From the NCBI GenBank assembly GCA_002435835.1, contig DIVM01000094.1:2941-15599 (forward strand): 12,659 nucleotides of DNA. The letters are read 5' to 3'. Below are positions 1 through 7,146 of the stretch, one piece after another (position 1 is the stretch's first letter; every line of letters begins with the position of its first letter). The translations under genes and the position numbers were made by a program. The notes under the pieces are model-generated. The model was given only the letters and a program-made list of their open reading frames with translations. It was not told the DNA's origin and did no database searches. The stretch comes from Firmicutes bacterium UBA6132 (GTDB taxonomy: Bacteria; Bacillota_A; Clostridia; Tissierellales; Sedimentibacteraceae).

Positions 1-469
1 TTGGTAAAATCATTATAGAGATGGTACATATACCTGATATAAGAGATGTTTTAAATCCAAGAACGGCTACAAAGAATATCATTCCAAACAAACCATATAT
101 GATTGATGGAATTCCTGCTAAAGTATCAACTGCAAGCCTTATTATTTTAACAGCTTTATTCCCTCTTTTAGCATACTCTGTTAAATATACTGCACAAAAC
201 ACTCCAATAGGAACAGCCACAATTAGAGAAATAATTATCATTAGTAAAGTTGCTACTATTGATGAAAAAGCAGATAGTGTTTCAGAATTATATGTTCCAA
301 ATAAAAATTCCATGTCAATATGAGGTATTCCTCTTAATAAAACAAACAACAATATATATGCTAATATTCCTACTGTTATAATTCCACTTATCCAAACCAA
401 TGCTTTTAAAAACATGGATTGAATTTTTCTTTTTTTAATATTGCTTTTAATATTTATTAAATTTTCCAC
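1..469 (-). CDS. pstA: Phosphate ABC transporter permease PstA (partial, N-terminal 156 residues)
   Basis: Inner-membrane permease that pairs with PstC to form the channel of the high-affinity Pst phosphate importer. I translated it by hand from a GTG start at 469, preceded by AAAGGAG with a 7-base spacer; the frame stays open to the left edge, so roughly the last 45% is missing. The product begins MENLINIKSN, has a first membrane segment around residues 21-41 and a second around 70-85, then a stretch containing LAGIPSIIYG (about residues 117-126). The same LAGIPSIIYG stretch occurs in the upstream pstC product, as expected for paired permeases. The start lies 26 bases after the pstC stop, so it is co-transcribed with pstC. 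The family assignment rests on this motif and operon position; PstA rather than a second PstC follows from gene order. Confidence 0.9.
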   Translation of the reverse strand, partial: MENLINIKSNIKKRKIQSMFLKALVWISGIITVGILAYILLFVLLRGIPHIDMEFLFGTYNSETLSAFSSIVATLLMIIISLIVAVPIGVFCAVYLTEYAKRGNKAVKIIRLAVDTLAGIPSIIYGLFGMIFFVAVLGFKTSLISGICTISIMILP

Positions 470-495
470 TTACGCGCTCCTTTCTTATTAGAACT

Positions 496-1377
496 TTAGT
501 TTTTTGTTTTTATTAAACTAAGCGCTGTATTTAATATAATTATGAATACGAACAAAACTACGCCTGTTGCTATTAAAGATTCTGTGTGCAAACCTGAAGC
601 ATAGCTCATTTCAGTTACTATATTTGCTGTCAAAGTTCTAATTGGTTTTAATAATGCTATTTTTTCTAAAGGCATAACAGCACCACCAGCTACCATAACA
701 ACTGCCATTGTTTCACCAACAGCTCTACCTATACCAAGTATTATTGAAGTTAATATTCCGGATTTAGCAGCTGGAACTACAACTTTAAATATGGATTCTT
801 CTCTTGTAGCACCAATACCTAAAGATGCTTCCATATAACTTTTTGGAACAGCTCTAATAGAGGATTCACTTATAGTAATTATTGTAGGTAAAATCATTAT
901 ACCAAGTATAATTGACGCTGATAATATGCTGTATCCATTGCCACCTATCATTTCTCTTACATAAGGAACTACAATTTCCATCCCGAAAAAACCATAAATA
1001 ATAGATGGAATACCTGCCAATAAATTGACAGAAGGTTTTACAATTTTATATATACTTGTAGGACAAAATTCAGCTAAAAATATCGCACACATAATACCTG
1101 TTGGTACCCCTATTATAATAGCTCCTGCTGTAACATATAAACTTCCTACAATCATGGAAAGAATTCCAAAAGTCGGTGGAGTATTTGTTGGCGCCCATTT
1201 TTGACTAAATAAGAACTCTTTAAGTCCTATCTCAGATATGGCTGGAATACCTCTCATTAGTAAAAATAAACATATAGCTATTACAGCTAAAACTGAAACT
1301 AACGCTGATGCAAAAAAAATTAATTGCATTATATTTTCTTTTATATTTAATTGATTGTTTTTTTCCATTTTTTCCAT
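496..1377 (-). CDS. pstC: Phosphate ABC transporter permease PstC
   Basis: Membrane permease subunit of the PstSCAB phosphate importer. The 293-residue product has a short charged N-terminus, a first membrane helix at about residues 17-42, a second at about 70-98, the LAGIPSIIYGFFGME stretch near residue 120, and further helices to the C-terminus. The cytoplasmic loop with GIGATREESIFKVVVPAA is the region that contacts the ATPase in this family. GRAVGETMAVVMVAGG is a conserved PstC-type segment. The length is normal for the family. The start ATG at 1377 lies one base after the pstS stop codon and has GAGGT about 8 bases upstream, inside the end of pstS, so translation is probably coupled. A second in-frame ATG three codons later is less well spaced. 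Confidence 0.95.
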   Translation of the reverse strand: MEKMEKNNQLNIKENIMQLIFFASALVSVLAVIAICLFLLMRGIPAISEIGLKEFLFSQKWAPTNTPPTFGILSMIVGSLYVTAGAIIIGVPTGIMCAIFLAEFCPTSIYKIVKPSVNLLAGIPSIIYGFFGMEIVVPYVREMIGGNGYSILSASIILGIMILPTIITISESSIRAVPKSYMEASLGIGATREESIFKVVVPAAKSGILTSIILGIGRAVGETMAVVMVAGGAVMPLEKIALLKPIRTLTANIVTEMSYASGLHTESLIATGVVLFVFIIILNTALSLIKTKN

Positions 1378-1378
1378 T

Positions 1379-2257
1379 TTAATTTACCTCAGACCATTTA
1401 GTTATTTCACCAGTATAAATTTTAGTAATATTTTCTGATGATAGATCTGTTTTTGGATTTGTTTTATTTATTATAACTGCAATACCATCAATAGCAAGTG
1501 TGTGCTCATTCAATTTTGATTTTTCATCGTCCTTTAAATTTCTTGAACTCATACCTATATCATATGTTCCTTCAATTGCAGCTTTTATTCCTTGGGATGA
1601 TCCATTTGCTTGCATTTCAAATGTTACATTTGGATTTAAATCTTTATATGCTTCTTGAATTTTCTCCATTAATGGTGCTACAGATGTTGAACCTGCAACT
1701 TTAATTGTACCTGAAATATTAGAAGGTTCATATTGCTTAGGTGACTCTATAGCTCCAATATAATGCATCTTTTTTACAATTTCTTGTCCTTGAACTGATT
1801 TTGTAAAGCTCAAAAAGTCTTTCACTAAATCATTTTCAATTCCATTTGTCAACAAAAGGTAAGGCCTCGACACTACATAATTTCCATTTTTAACATTTTC
1901 TTCAGTTGGAAATAAACCATTTATACTTGCTGGTTTAACTCTGTCACTTAGAGACCCAATAGAAATATAACCTATTGCATATTTATCTTTTTCTACAGCT
2001 GTAATAACTTTATCAGTTCCATCGAATTCTAATGCCCCAACAGCTAAATTATCAGATTCTTTTTCCTTTTCTTTTACTTTTATTTTCATTAATTCATGAA
2101 ACGCACCTCTTGTTCCTGAAGCAGCATCTCTTGCTATAACTGTAATTTCTTTATCTGCATTAAATTCTGTTGTTTGTTTTTTGTTAGAACAGCCAACAAT
2201 TGACAATATTAGCATTAATGACATTGCAATTAGTTTTATTTTTTTTCTTGCTTTCAT
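1379..2257 (-). CDS. pstS: Phosphate-binding lipoprotein PstS, halves in circularly permuted order
   Basis: Extracellular lipid-anchored binding protein that delivers phosphate to PstC/PstA. The 292-residue product starts with a lipoprotein signal (basic MKARKKIK, hydrophobic stretch, SIVGC lipobox with Cys23). Residues 37-170 then match the half that is normally C-terminal in PstS: VIARDAASGTRGAF at 40-53, YAIGYISIGSL at 93-103, SRPYLLLTNG at 130-139 and GQEIVKKMHYIGA at 157-169. After a linker of about 12 residues comes the normally N-terminal half: KVAGSTSVAPLMEKI at 186-200, GSSQGIKAAIEGT at 219-231, DIGMSSRNLKD at 233-243, and an end at EITKWSEVN, the usual mid-protein position. The ORF is uninterrupted and the length is normal, so this is not a frameshift. 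AAGGAG lies 11 bases before the ATG. First gene of the pst operon. Phosphate specificity is inferred from pstC/pstA and the motifs. Confidence 0.92.
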   Translation of the reverse strand: MKARKKIKLIAMSLMLILSIVGCSNKKQTTEFNADKEITVIARDAASGTRGAFHELMKIKVKEKEKESDNLAVGALEFDGTDKVITAVEKDKYAIGYISIGSLSDRVKPASINGLFPTEENVKNGNYVVSRPYLLLTNGIENDLVKDFLSFTKSVQGQEIVKKMHYIGAIESPKQYEPSNISGTIKVAGSTSVAPLMEKIQEAYKDLNPNVTFEMQANGSSQGIKAAIEGTYDIGMSSRNLKDDEKSKLNEHTLAIDGIAVIINKTNPKTDLSSENITKIYTGEITKWSEVN

Positions 2258-2291
2258 ATGCTCATTATCTCCTTAAGTATTATACACCAAA

Positions 2292-2321
2292 TATATACCC
2301 TATAAGTAAAAATATAAGCAA
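2292..2321 (-). promoter_or_regulatory. Possible pstS promoter
   Basis: TTGCTT (2321-2316), an 18-base spacer and TATATA (2297-2292) form a weak SigA-like promoter that overlaps the last two units of the tandem repeat array, as in activator-dependent Pho promoters. A nearer TATAAT (2284-2279) would put the transcript start inside the ribosome binding site and is less likely. Confidence 0.35.
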
Positions 2322-2343
2322 ATAATTGTAAAATCTAAGTAAA
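2300..2343 (-). promoter_or_regulatory. Candidate Pho box: four tandem 11-bp repeats upstream of pstS
   Basis: On the minus strand four 11-base units follow each other without gaps: TTTACTTAGAT (2343-2333), TTTACAATTAT (2332-2322), TTGCTTATATT (2321-2311) and TTTACTTATAG (2310-2300). The shared core is TT(T/G)(A/C)(C/T)(T/A)(T/A). PhoB and PhoP response regulators of other bacteria bind direct repeats with an 11-base period upstream of pst promoters. Position (43-86 bases before the pstS ATG) and target gene fit this. The binding protein is not in the window, and an AT-rich background makes weak repeats cheap, so the role is an inference. Confidence 0.55.
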
Positions 2344-2521
2344 GTTTTTAAATTCCACTTAATTTTTAGATATAAGTTTAGCTTTGTACTTCTTAGAATT
2401 AGCAAATACCTAAACTAAGGGTAATATTTACAATTATATCATTACCAAGTGTATATTTATTATGTCCACATATTTTTATAAATCTATTAAAAGCTCCTGT
2501 TATATCCCCAACAAAAATAGT

Positions 2522-2556
2522 AAAAAAAGCCCATTAGATTTTTTATCTAATGGGCT
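2522..2556 (-). terminator. Rho-independent terminator of nhaC
   Basis: A perfect 12-bp stem (2556-2545 with 2539-2528, arm AGCCCATTAGAT) closes a 5-base loop and is followed on the minus strand by an uninterrupted run of T. It lies 14 bases beyond the nhaC stop codon and separates nhaC from the pst operon. Confidence 0.93.
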
Positions 2557-2570
2557 AATATTAAACTAAA

Positions 2571-4001
2571 TTATTTCTTTTCTTTTTTTCCTATATATTC
2601 AGGTGCCGCTGGGTCGTTTACAAGTTTCATTATTGTAATTCCAAGGAAACCATAAGCTACTGTTGTTATAGGGCTTAATATATTGAAGAAAGCAAAAGGT
2701 GCATAAGATAACGTAGAAACTCCTAAGAATGTTGCCATAGTAGCACCACAAGTGTTCCAAGGAACTAATGCTGATGTTACTGTTCCTGAATCTTCAAGAA
2801 CACGTGATAAGTTTCTTGGTGCTAAACCTCTTCTATGATATTCTTCTTTATACATTTTTCCAGGTAAAGCAATTCCTAAATATTGATCTCCACATAGTAC
2901 ATTTATGAACAAACAAGATACTGCTGTTACTAATATCAATGAACCTGTGCTCTTAGCATATGATAATAATTTATTTGCTATAACAGCTAACATACCTGAA
3001 ACTTCCATGATACCACCAAATGTTAAAGCAGACATAATTAATGAAATAGTCCACATCATGTTTTGCAAACCACCTCTTGTAAGAAGTTCATCTATAACTG
3101 CATTTCCTGTTTCAGCTACTGTACCATATTGTAATGTTTCAAGTATATAACCAAAATCTCCGCCTTGATATAACGTACAAAGTGTACCTAATATTGTTCC
3201 TATGATTAAGCCAGGAATTGCAGGAACTTTTAATGCAACCATAGTAATAACTATAACTGGAACTAAAAGTAACCATGCATTGATAGTATAAATACTTTCA
3301 ATTGCAGTAAGCATTTCTTGTATTGCTGTTGCATCAAGTTGTGTACCAGAGTATTTAAATCCCATAACAAAGAAAATAACTAATGTAATACCGTAAGAAA
3401 ATACAGTAGTGTAAACCATGTGTTTTATATGGTCAAACAAAGTTGCGCCTGCCATTGCAGGAGCTAAGTTAGTAGTATCCGATAAAGGCGACATTTTATC
3501 TCCGAAATATGCTCCAGAAACAATAGCACCAGCAGCTATTTCTGTTGGAATACCAAGACCTTGAGCAACACCTATTAATGCAACACCAACTGTACCAGCT
3601 GTTGTCCAAGAACTTCCTGTTGCTAAAGATATTATGCTGCAAAGTATAACGGATGCAAATAAGAAGTATGTTGGTGATAATATCTGTAAACCGTAATAAA
3701 TCATTGTTGGTACAATACCACCAGCTAACCATGAACCGATTAAAGCACCTATTATTGCAAGTATTAAAATCGCTTGCATTGTACTTCCTATTGAAGCTAC
3801 AATACCATTTTCAATTTCTACCCATTTAAAACCTAATACATATACTGCGATAACTGTCGCCACAATTGCGCCCATTATTATTGGAATGTGTACGTCAGCA
3901 CCAAACTTTAATATTGCTGTACCTAAAAATACAATTACTGCTAGTACCGGTATTAATGAAATCAATAATGTCGGTTGTTTTCTTTGCCTATCCTTGCCCA
4001 T
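2571..4001 (-). CDS. nhaC: Na+/H+ antiporter, NhaC family
   Basis: Secondary transporter of the inner membrane, expected to exchange Na+ for H+ in pH and sodium balance. The product of about 476 residues is hydrophobic throughout, with roughly a dozen membrane segments. Family-typical stretches are visible: TGSSWTTAGTVGVALIG followed by AAGAIVSGAYFGDKMSPLSD and TTNLAPAMAG near residues 130-185, and LEDSGTVTSALVPWNTCGA near 400. An ATG at 4013 would extend the protein by four residues, but the only good ribosome binding site, GGAGG (4011-4007), overlaps that ATG and lies 5 bases before the ATG at 4001, so I chose 4001. It forms its own transcription unit with a promoter near 4212-4240 and a terminator. 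The NhaC family also holds malate/lactate-coupled antiporters (MleN type), so the substrate is not settled by sequence. Confidence 0.88.
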   Translation of the reverse strand: MGKDRQRKQPTLLISLIPVLAVIVFLGTAILKFGADVHIPIIMGAIVATVIAVYVLGFKWVEIENGIVASIGSTMQAILILAIIGALIGSWLAGGIVPTMIYYGLQILSPTYFLFASVILCSIISLATGSSWTTAGTVGVALIGVAQGLGIPTEIAAGAIVSGAYFGDKMSPLSDTTNLAPAMAGATLFDHIKHMVYTTVFSYGITLVIFFVMGFKYSGTQLDATAIQEMLTAIESIYTINAWLLLVPVIVITMVALKVPAIPGLIIGTILGTLCTLYQGGDFGYILETLQYGTVAETGNAVIDELLTRGGLQNMMWTISLIMSALTFGGIMEVSGMLAVIANKLLSYAKSTGSLILVTAVSCLFINVLCGDQYLGIALPGKMYKEEYHRRGLAPRNLSRVLEDSGTVTSALVPWNTCGATMATFLGVSTLSYAPFAFFNILSPITTVAYGFLGITIMKLVNDPAAPEYIGKKEKK

Positions 4002-4310
4002 TTTTTCCTCCATAAATTAACTTTAGTTTTTATAAATTTAATTTTTTATATAAAACGATTACATAAATGTTGTTAATGTTTTCATTTATATATTATTAAT
4101 CTTTGTAATTATTTTATACATCAATTAAATTTTCTAAAATAAAAAATGCATATATAAATGTATTTACTCAATATGAAAATACTTAGGAATACGTTTTATA
4201 TGTGCACAATTATTGTACCATATTTAATTTAATTTGTAAATACAAAAACGAATAATTTACTGACTTTTTATATTATTACATTCTATATAGTAGAATATAT
4301 GCTACTTTTC
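4002..4310 (-). other. Long AT-rich leader and promoter region of nhaC
   Basis: About 310 bases without a gene. The only good promoter lies at its far end (4212-4240), which gives an untranslated leader of about 200 nt. I see no recognisable riboswitch core or leader terminator, only weak AT-rich inverted repeats such as ATAAATG/CATTTAT on the plus strand around 4063-4088. A second promoter closer to the gene cannot be excluded. Confidence 0.5.
4212..4240 (-). promoter_or_regulatory. SigA-type promoter of nhaC
   Basis: TTTACA (4240-4235), a 17-base spacer and TACAAT (4217-4212) preceded by TGG, which gives an extended -10. The predicted start is near 4205. Confidence 0.7.
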
Positions 4311-4348
4311 AATAAGAAAAAGGAACTCGATAGTTCCTTTTTCTTATT
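4311..4348 (-). terminator. Terminator of the long glutamine synthetase gene
   Basis: A perfect 17-bp inverted repeat (4348-4332 with 4327-4311) with a 4-base loop directly abuts the stop codon. The core GGAACT/AGTTCC stem is followed by TTTTTCTTATT. Because the A-rich and T-rich flanks are part of the symmetric stem, it should work in both directions. Confidence 0.92.
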
Positions 4349-6247
4349 TTAAAATATGTTATTTTTATATTCAATATACAAATTACGTATATCTGTCATT
4401 TTCTCATTCATTTGTTTTTGCAAGTCAGAAGCAAAATCATAATCTCCATTTGCTAAAGCAGTTTTAATTTTAGTAAAAATACTTTTTTTAGTCATACTGT
4501 CTTTCATAAGTTTCTTTTTTAAATGAAGTATTTTTTCCCAATTTACAACATCCAAATCAGTAGCATAATCTTGCTCATCGTGAAGTTTTACAAATGTTTT
4601 TAATAAAGCGATATTATCATGTATTATTCTTCCTTTTAATTCGTTTTTCCATTTTTCCGTAGTAGAAACTTTTATAGAATTAATAAGTTGTTCAGTAAAT
4701 ACATCTCCAGTTTTAAGTACTTCTTGTTTATTTTTACAAAATTCAAATCCTTTTAAATTTTCCCAAACTGTAGAAGGTGCTTTTCCATAAATTTTGTTTC
4801 TTTCTTCTTCAGTATAATGTTCAAAAACATCTTCTTCACTTCTGTATTCTCTGTCTTTTTCTAAATATATTGCATCTTCACCATATTTTTTAGAAATTTC
4901 TTTTTCTAAATCATCAGTTGTCATTTTAGCTTCAATTACTTTTAAAATACCATCCAACATAACTTGATAAGAAGCTGCTATAACTAAATATGTGTTTGAA
5001 TATGGATTAGGTGAACGCAATTCAAAACGAAGAGATGCAGGGCTTGAAATATCCCTGATTACTCCTACCAATATTGAACGGTTTCTTGAAGGAGCTTCTT
5101 TAGTTCCTCCCAATGAAGTAACTATACAAACAGGTGCTTCAAAACCCGGTTTTAATCTGTTAAATGCATCATTAGTAGCAGTTACAATTGGATTAATAAC
5201 TTCATAATTTTTTAATAATCCCATCAAAGCTCCATACCCAATTTCACTTAAATAATCTTTCGACATATCAACAGGCGTAAATAAATTTATTCTTTTCCCA
5301 TTTTTAAGTTTAACTGCTGCACCAAAATGAGTGTGTTCTCCATTTCCTGCAACACCTTCAATTGGTTTAGCTTTAAATAGAACTTCTAAGCCATGATGCC
5401 TAAATTGATCTTCAATTAATTCACGAATAAAAATTTCATTGTCAGCAACTTGCATTGGATCCGAGAATCTCCAGTCAATTTCAAGCTGTTCCATTACGTG
5501 AGTCATTCTACCTTTAGCATCAATTTTATTTGTAATACCGCCAACTTCTTTGTGAGCCATTTCAGGTTTCATATCATATAGCTCAAGTTGATCCATTATT
5601 TTTTCAAGAACAGTTCTCACTGTACCCATTGTTTTTTTCCAGTATTGTTCTTTTAAAACTTGAGAAGTGTATAATTCTTCAAAATCAGCAATTTCCTCAG
5701 GACTTTTAACCCACATTTCAAGTTCAGTAGCTGATGTTAATATAATTTCATTTATATCTTCATATTTAAAACCATATTTTTGCGTAATAAAAGGATTATT
5801 TTTCAACATTTCATCCATTTTAAATTTAAAATTGTCAACTGCATTTTTTAAAATAGATCTTGAACAAACTCTTTTTCCGCTGTGGACTATAAAAGAAGGT
5901 ATTTTTAATGTACCTATTGGAAGTCCATTTTCATCATTATAATATTCATAATTATAATCTATAAACCATGTGCAATCAGTATCTGGTAAAATATCTACTC
6001 TTGCATCGTTTAACACTGCAATTCCTTGAAGTTCAACGCTTGAACCATCAGTTTGTATACCATGTTTAAGCATATCTTCCATATCATTTAAAAATAATTT
6101 TATAGGAATTTTTTCATCAGTACCATTTCCGCCAATATCAACTCCCATAAAGGATACAAATTGTATTTCTGGGTGCTGTTCTAATATTTGCTTTATTTCT
6201 GAAATATTATGATTTTCCGGTTTTATTGTATATATCATTTTACTCAT
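4349..6247 (-). CDS. Glutamine synthetase, long GlnA-type form with C-terminal extension
   Basis: Makes glutamine from glutamate, ammonia and ATP in the cytoplasm. Numbered from the chosen start (632 residues), visible features are: the beta-grasp region with QTDGSS (65-70) and LNDARVDILPD; metal-ligand strand SATELEMW (Glu175, Glu177); MAHKEVGG (Glu234); GVAGNGEHTHFG (His305, His307); NRLKPGFEAPV (Arg364, Glu370); SRNRS; and RFELRSPNP (Glu409, Arg411). The catalytic residues appear complete. The protein is about 180 residues longer than ordinary bacterial GlnA (about 440-470). The surplus is an insertion around residues 135-225 and a helical, charged C-terminal part after about 435. GGAGG at 6257-6253 is 5 bases before the ATG at 6247; the upstream ATG at 6259 overlaps the ribosome binding site and is rejected. 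Single-gene unit. I recall similar long forms in other clostridia but cannot check. Confidence 0.92.
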   Translation of the reverse strand: MSKMIYTIKPENHNISEIKQILEQHPEIQFVSFMGVDIGGNGTDEKIPIKLFLNDMEDMLKHGIQTDGSSVELQGIAVLNDARVDILPDTDCTWFIDYNYEYYNDENGLPIGTLKIPSFIVHSGKRVCSRSILKNAVDNFKFKMDEMLKNNPFITQKYGFKYEDINEIILTSATELEMWVKSPEEIADFEELYTSQVLKEQYWKKTMGTVRTVLEKIMDQLELYDMKPEMAHKEVGGITNKIDAKGRMTHVMEQLEIDWRFSDPMQVADNEIFIRELIEDQFRHHGLEVLFKAKPIEGVAGNGEHTHFGAAVKLKNGKRINLFTPVDMSKDYLSEIGYGALMGLLKNYEVINPIVTATNDAFNRLKPGFEAPVCIVTSLGGTKEAPSRNRSILVGVIRDISSPASLRFELRSPNPYSNTYLVIAASYQVMLDGILKVIEAKMTTDDLEKEISKKYGEDAIYLEKDREYRSEEDVFEHYTEEERNKIYGKAPSTVWENLKGFEFCKNKQEVLKTGDVFTEQLINSIKVSTTEKWKNELKGRIIHDNIALLKTFVKLHDEQDYATDLDVVNWEKILHLKKKLMKDSMTKKSIFTKIKTALANGDYDFASDLQKQMNEKMTDIRNLYIEYKNNIF

Positions 6248-6286
6248 AATTGCCTCCATGTATTTATATACGTTATTATTGTTTGT

Positions 6287-6315
6287 ATTTTAGCATAGTA
6301 TTATTTACAATGCAA
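6287..6315 (-). promoter_or_regulatory. SigA-type promoter of the long glutamine synthetase, with overlapping dyad
   Basis: TTGCAT (6315-6310), a 17-base spacer and TAAAAT (6292-6287) preceded by TGC form a strong extended -10 promoter about 40 bases before the start codon. The dyad TTACA-N8-TGTAA (6322-6305) covers the -35 element and could be a repressor site. It has the opposite polarity to the GlnR/TnrA consensus TGTNA-N7-TNACA, so I do not call it a GlnR box. Confidence 0.75.
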
Positions 6316-6354
6316 GGTGTAATCTTGAAAAATATCAATAAATAATAAATAATA

Positions 6355-6404
6355 TATAAAAAATACGAACTATTTATACTAAATAAAAATAATAGTTCGT
6401 ATTT
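6355..6404 (-). terminator. Terminator of the HAD phosphatase gene
   Basis: A perfect 14-bp inverted repeat (6404-6391 with 6374-6361, arm AAATACGAACTATT) with a 16-base AT-rich loop is followed on the minus strand by TTTTTTATATATT. It begins about 13 bases after the stop codon. Confidence 0.88.
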
Positions 6405-6417
6405 GCGCGTTCATATA

Positions 6418-7053
6418 TTAATTACATATACTTATTAATTCTGTTGGTTCATTTATTAAATATTCAGGTTGATGCTTTTTTAAACTTTCAGTAGTATTAT
6501 AACCCCATCCTACGGATGCAATATCTATACCTGCTCTTTTAGCAGCATGAATATCTCTTATTTCATCACCTACATATAAAACTTCATTGTTTTTTAGTTT
6601 TGCCTTCTTAATTATTTTTTTAATTTTTGTTTCTTTTCCAAACATGGAAGAACTTGCTATAAAGTCAAACACATCACTTTCATGTTTTTGCAGGAATGAT
6701 TTAACATTAGCTTTTGAATTAGTTGTTATAATAGCAACTTTTATCCCCATATCTTTTAGATTGTTTATTACTTCAAAGATATCTGGTTTACACAATTCTA
6801 CATTTACTATATCACTATTTAAAAGTTTTTTACCTCTTTTAAGCATAAATGGTAAATATCTTTTTTTTAATTCAATATAATCCATAAGCTCTCTTGCACT
6901 CATTTTTTTTAAGTGACCTAACTCATCTAATGTGATATTTCTTAAGTTATACCTTTCAGCAAGCTTTTGATAAATTACAAAATTTACTTCTTCAGTATCT
7001 GCGAGGGTTCCATCAAAATCAAAAAAAACATATTTATATTTCACTTTCATCAT
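6418..7053 (-). CDS. HAD-superfamily hydrolase, probable phosphatase
   Basis: Cytoplasmic HAD phosphohydrolase of the phosphoglycolate-phosphatase-like group (subfamily IA). The 211-residue product has all four motifs: DFDGT (Asp12, Asp14) as nucleophile and acid/base, IITTN (around 109-112), a lysine in FGKETK (140-143), and YVGDEIRDIHAAKRAG (Asp163, Asp167) for Mg2+. A helical cap of about 70 residues lies between motifs I and II. VGWGYNT near 181-187 is typical of this subgroup. The substrate cannot be read from sequence. The start is uncertain: AAGG directly abuts the ATG at 7053. The ATG at 7050 or a GTG at 7044 (product MKYKYVFFDFDGT, with a 7-base spacer) fits the ribosome binding site better. 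It has its own promoter and terminator. Confidence 0.88.
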   Translation of the reverse strand: MMKVKYKYVFFDFDGTLADTEEVNFVIYQKLAERYNLRNITLDELGHLKKMSARELMDYIELKKRYLPFMLKRGKKLLNSDIVNVELCKPDIFEVINNLKDMGIKVAIITTNSKANVKSFLQKHESDVFDFIASSSMFGKETKIKKIIKKAKLKNNEVLYVGDEIRDIHAAKRAGIDIASVGWGYNTTESLKKHQPEYLINEPTELISICN

Positions 7054-7077
7054 CCTTATCTATCATGATTATCTATT

Positions 7078-7106
7078 ACTATATTATATTTTATTATACC
7101 AGTCAA
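7078..7106 (-). promoter_or_regulatory. SigA-type promoter of the HAD phosphatase gene
   Basis: TTGACT (7106-7101), a 17-base spacer and TATAGT (7083-7078), placed 25-35 bases before the candidate start codons. Confidence 0.7.
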
Positions 7107-7118
7107 TTGATTATTTAA

Positions 7119-7143
7119 AATAAAAACTCCTGTAAAGGAGTTT
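7119..7143 (-). terminator. Terminator of the 197-residue protein gene
   Basis: A 7-bp stem AAACTCC/GGAGTTT (7143-7137 with 7130-7124) with a 6-base loop is followed by TTTTTATTTT on the minus strand. It lies 3 bases after the stop codon. Confidence 0.85.
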
Positions 7144-7146
7144 CAT

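Noticed and set aside
21..323. Plus-strand open frame of 100 codons
   Set aside because: It lies wholly opposite the clearly recognisable pstA reading frame; an antisense shadow.
2279..2284. TATAAT as the -10 box of pstS
   Set aside because: The transcript would start within the ribosome binding site, so the TATATA slightly upstream is preferred.
2448..2570. Plus-strand frame of 35 codons starting at an ATG in the nhaC-pstS intergenic region
   Set aside because: No ribosome binding site, it crosses the nhaC terminator, and the composition is unremarkable; most likely chance.
6305..6322. GlnR/TnrA operator at the glutamine synthetase promoter
   Set aside because: The arms read TTACA...TGTAA with 8 bases between, not TGTNA-N7-TNACA.
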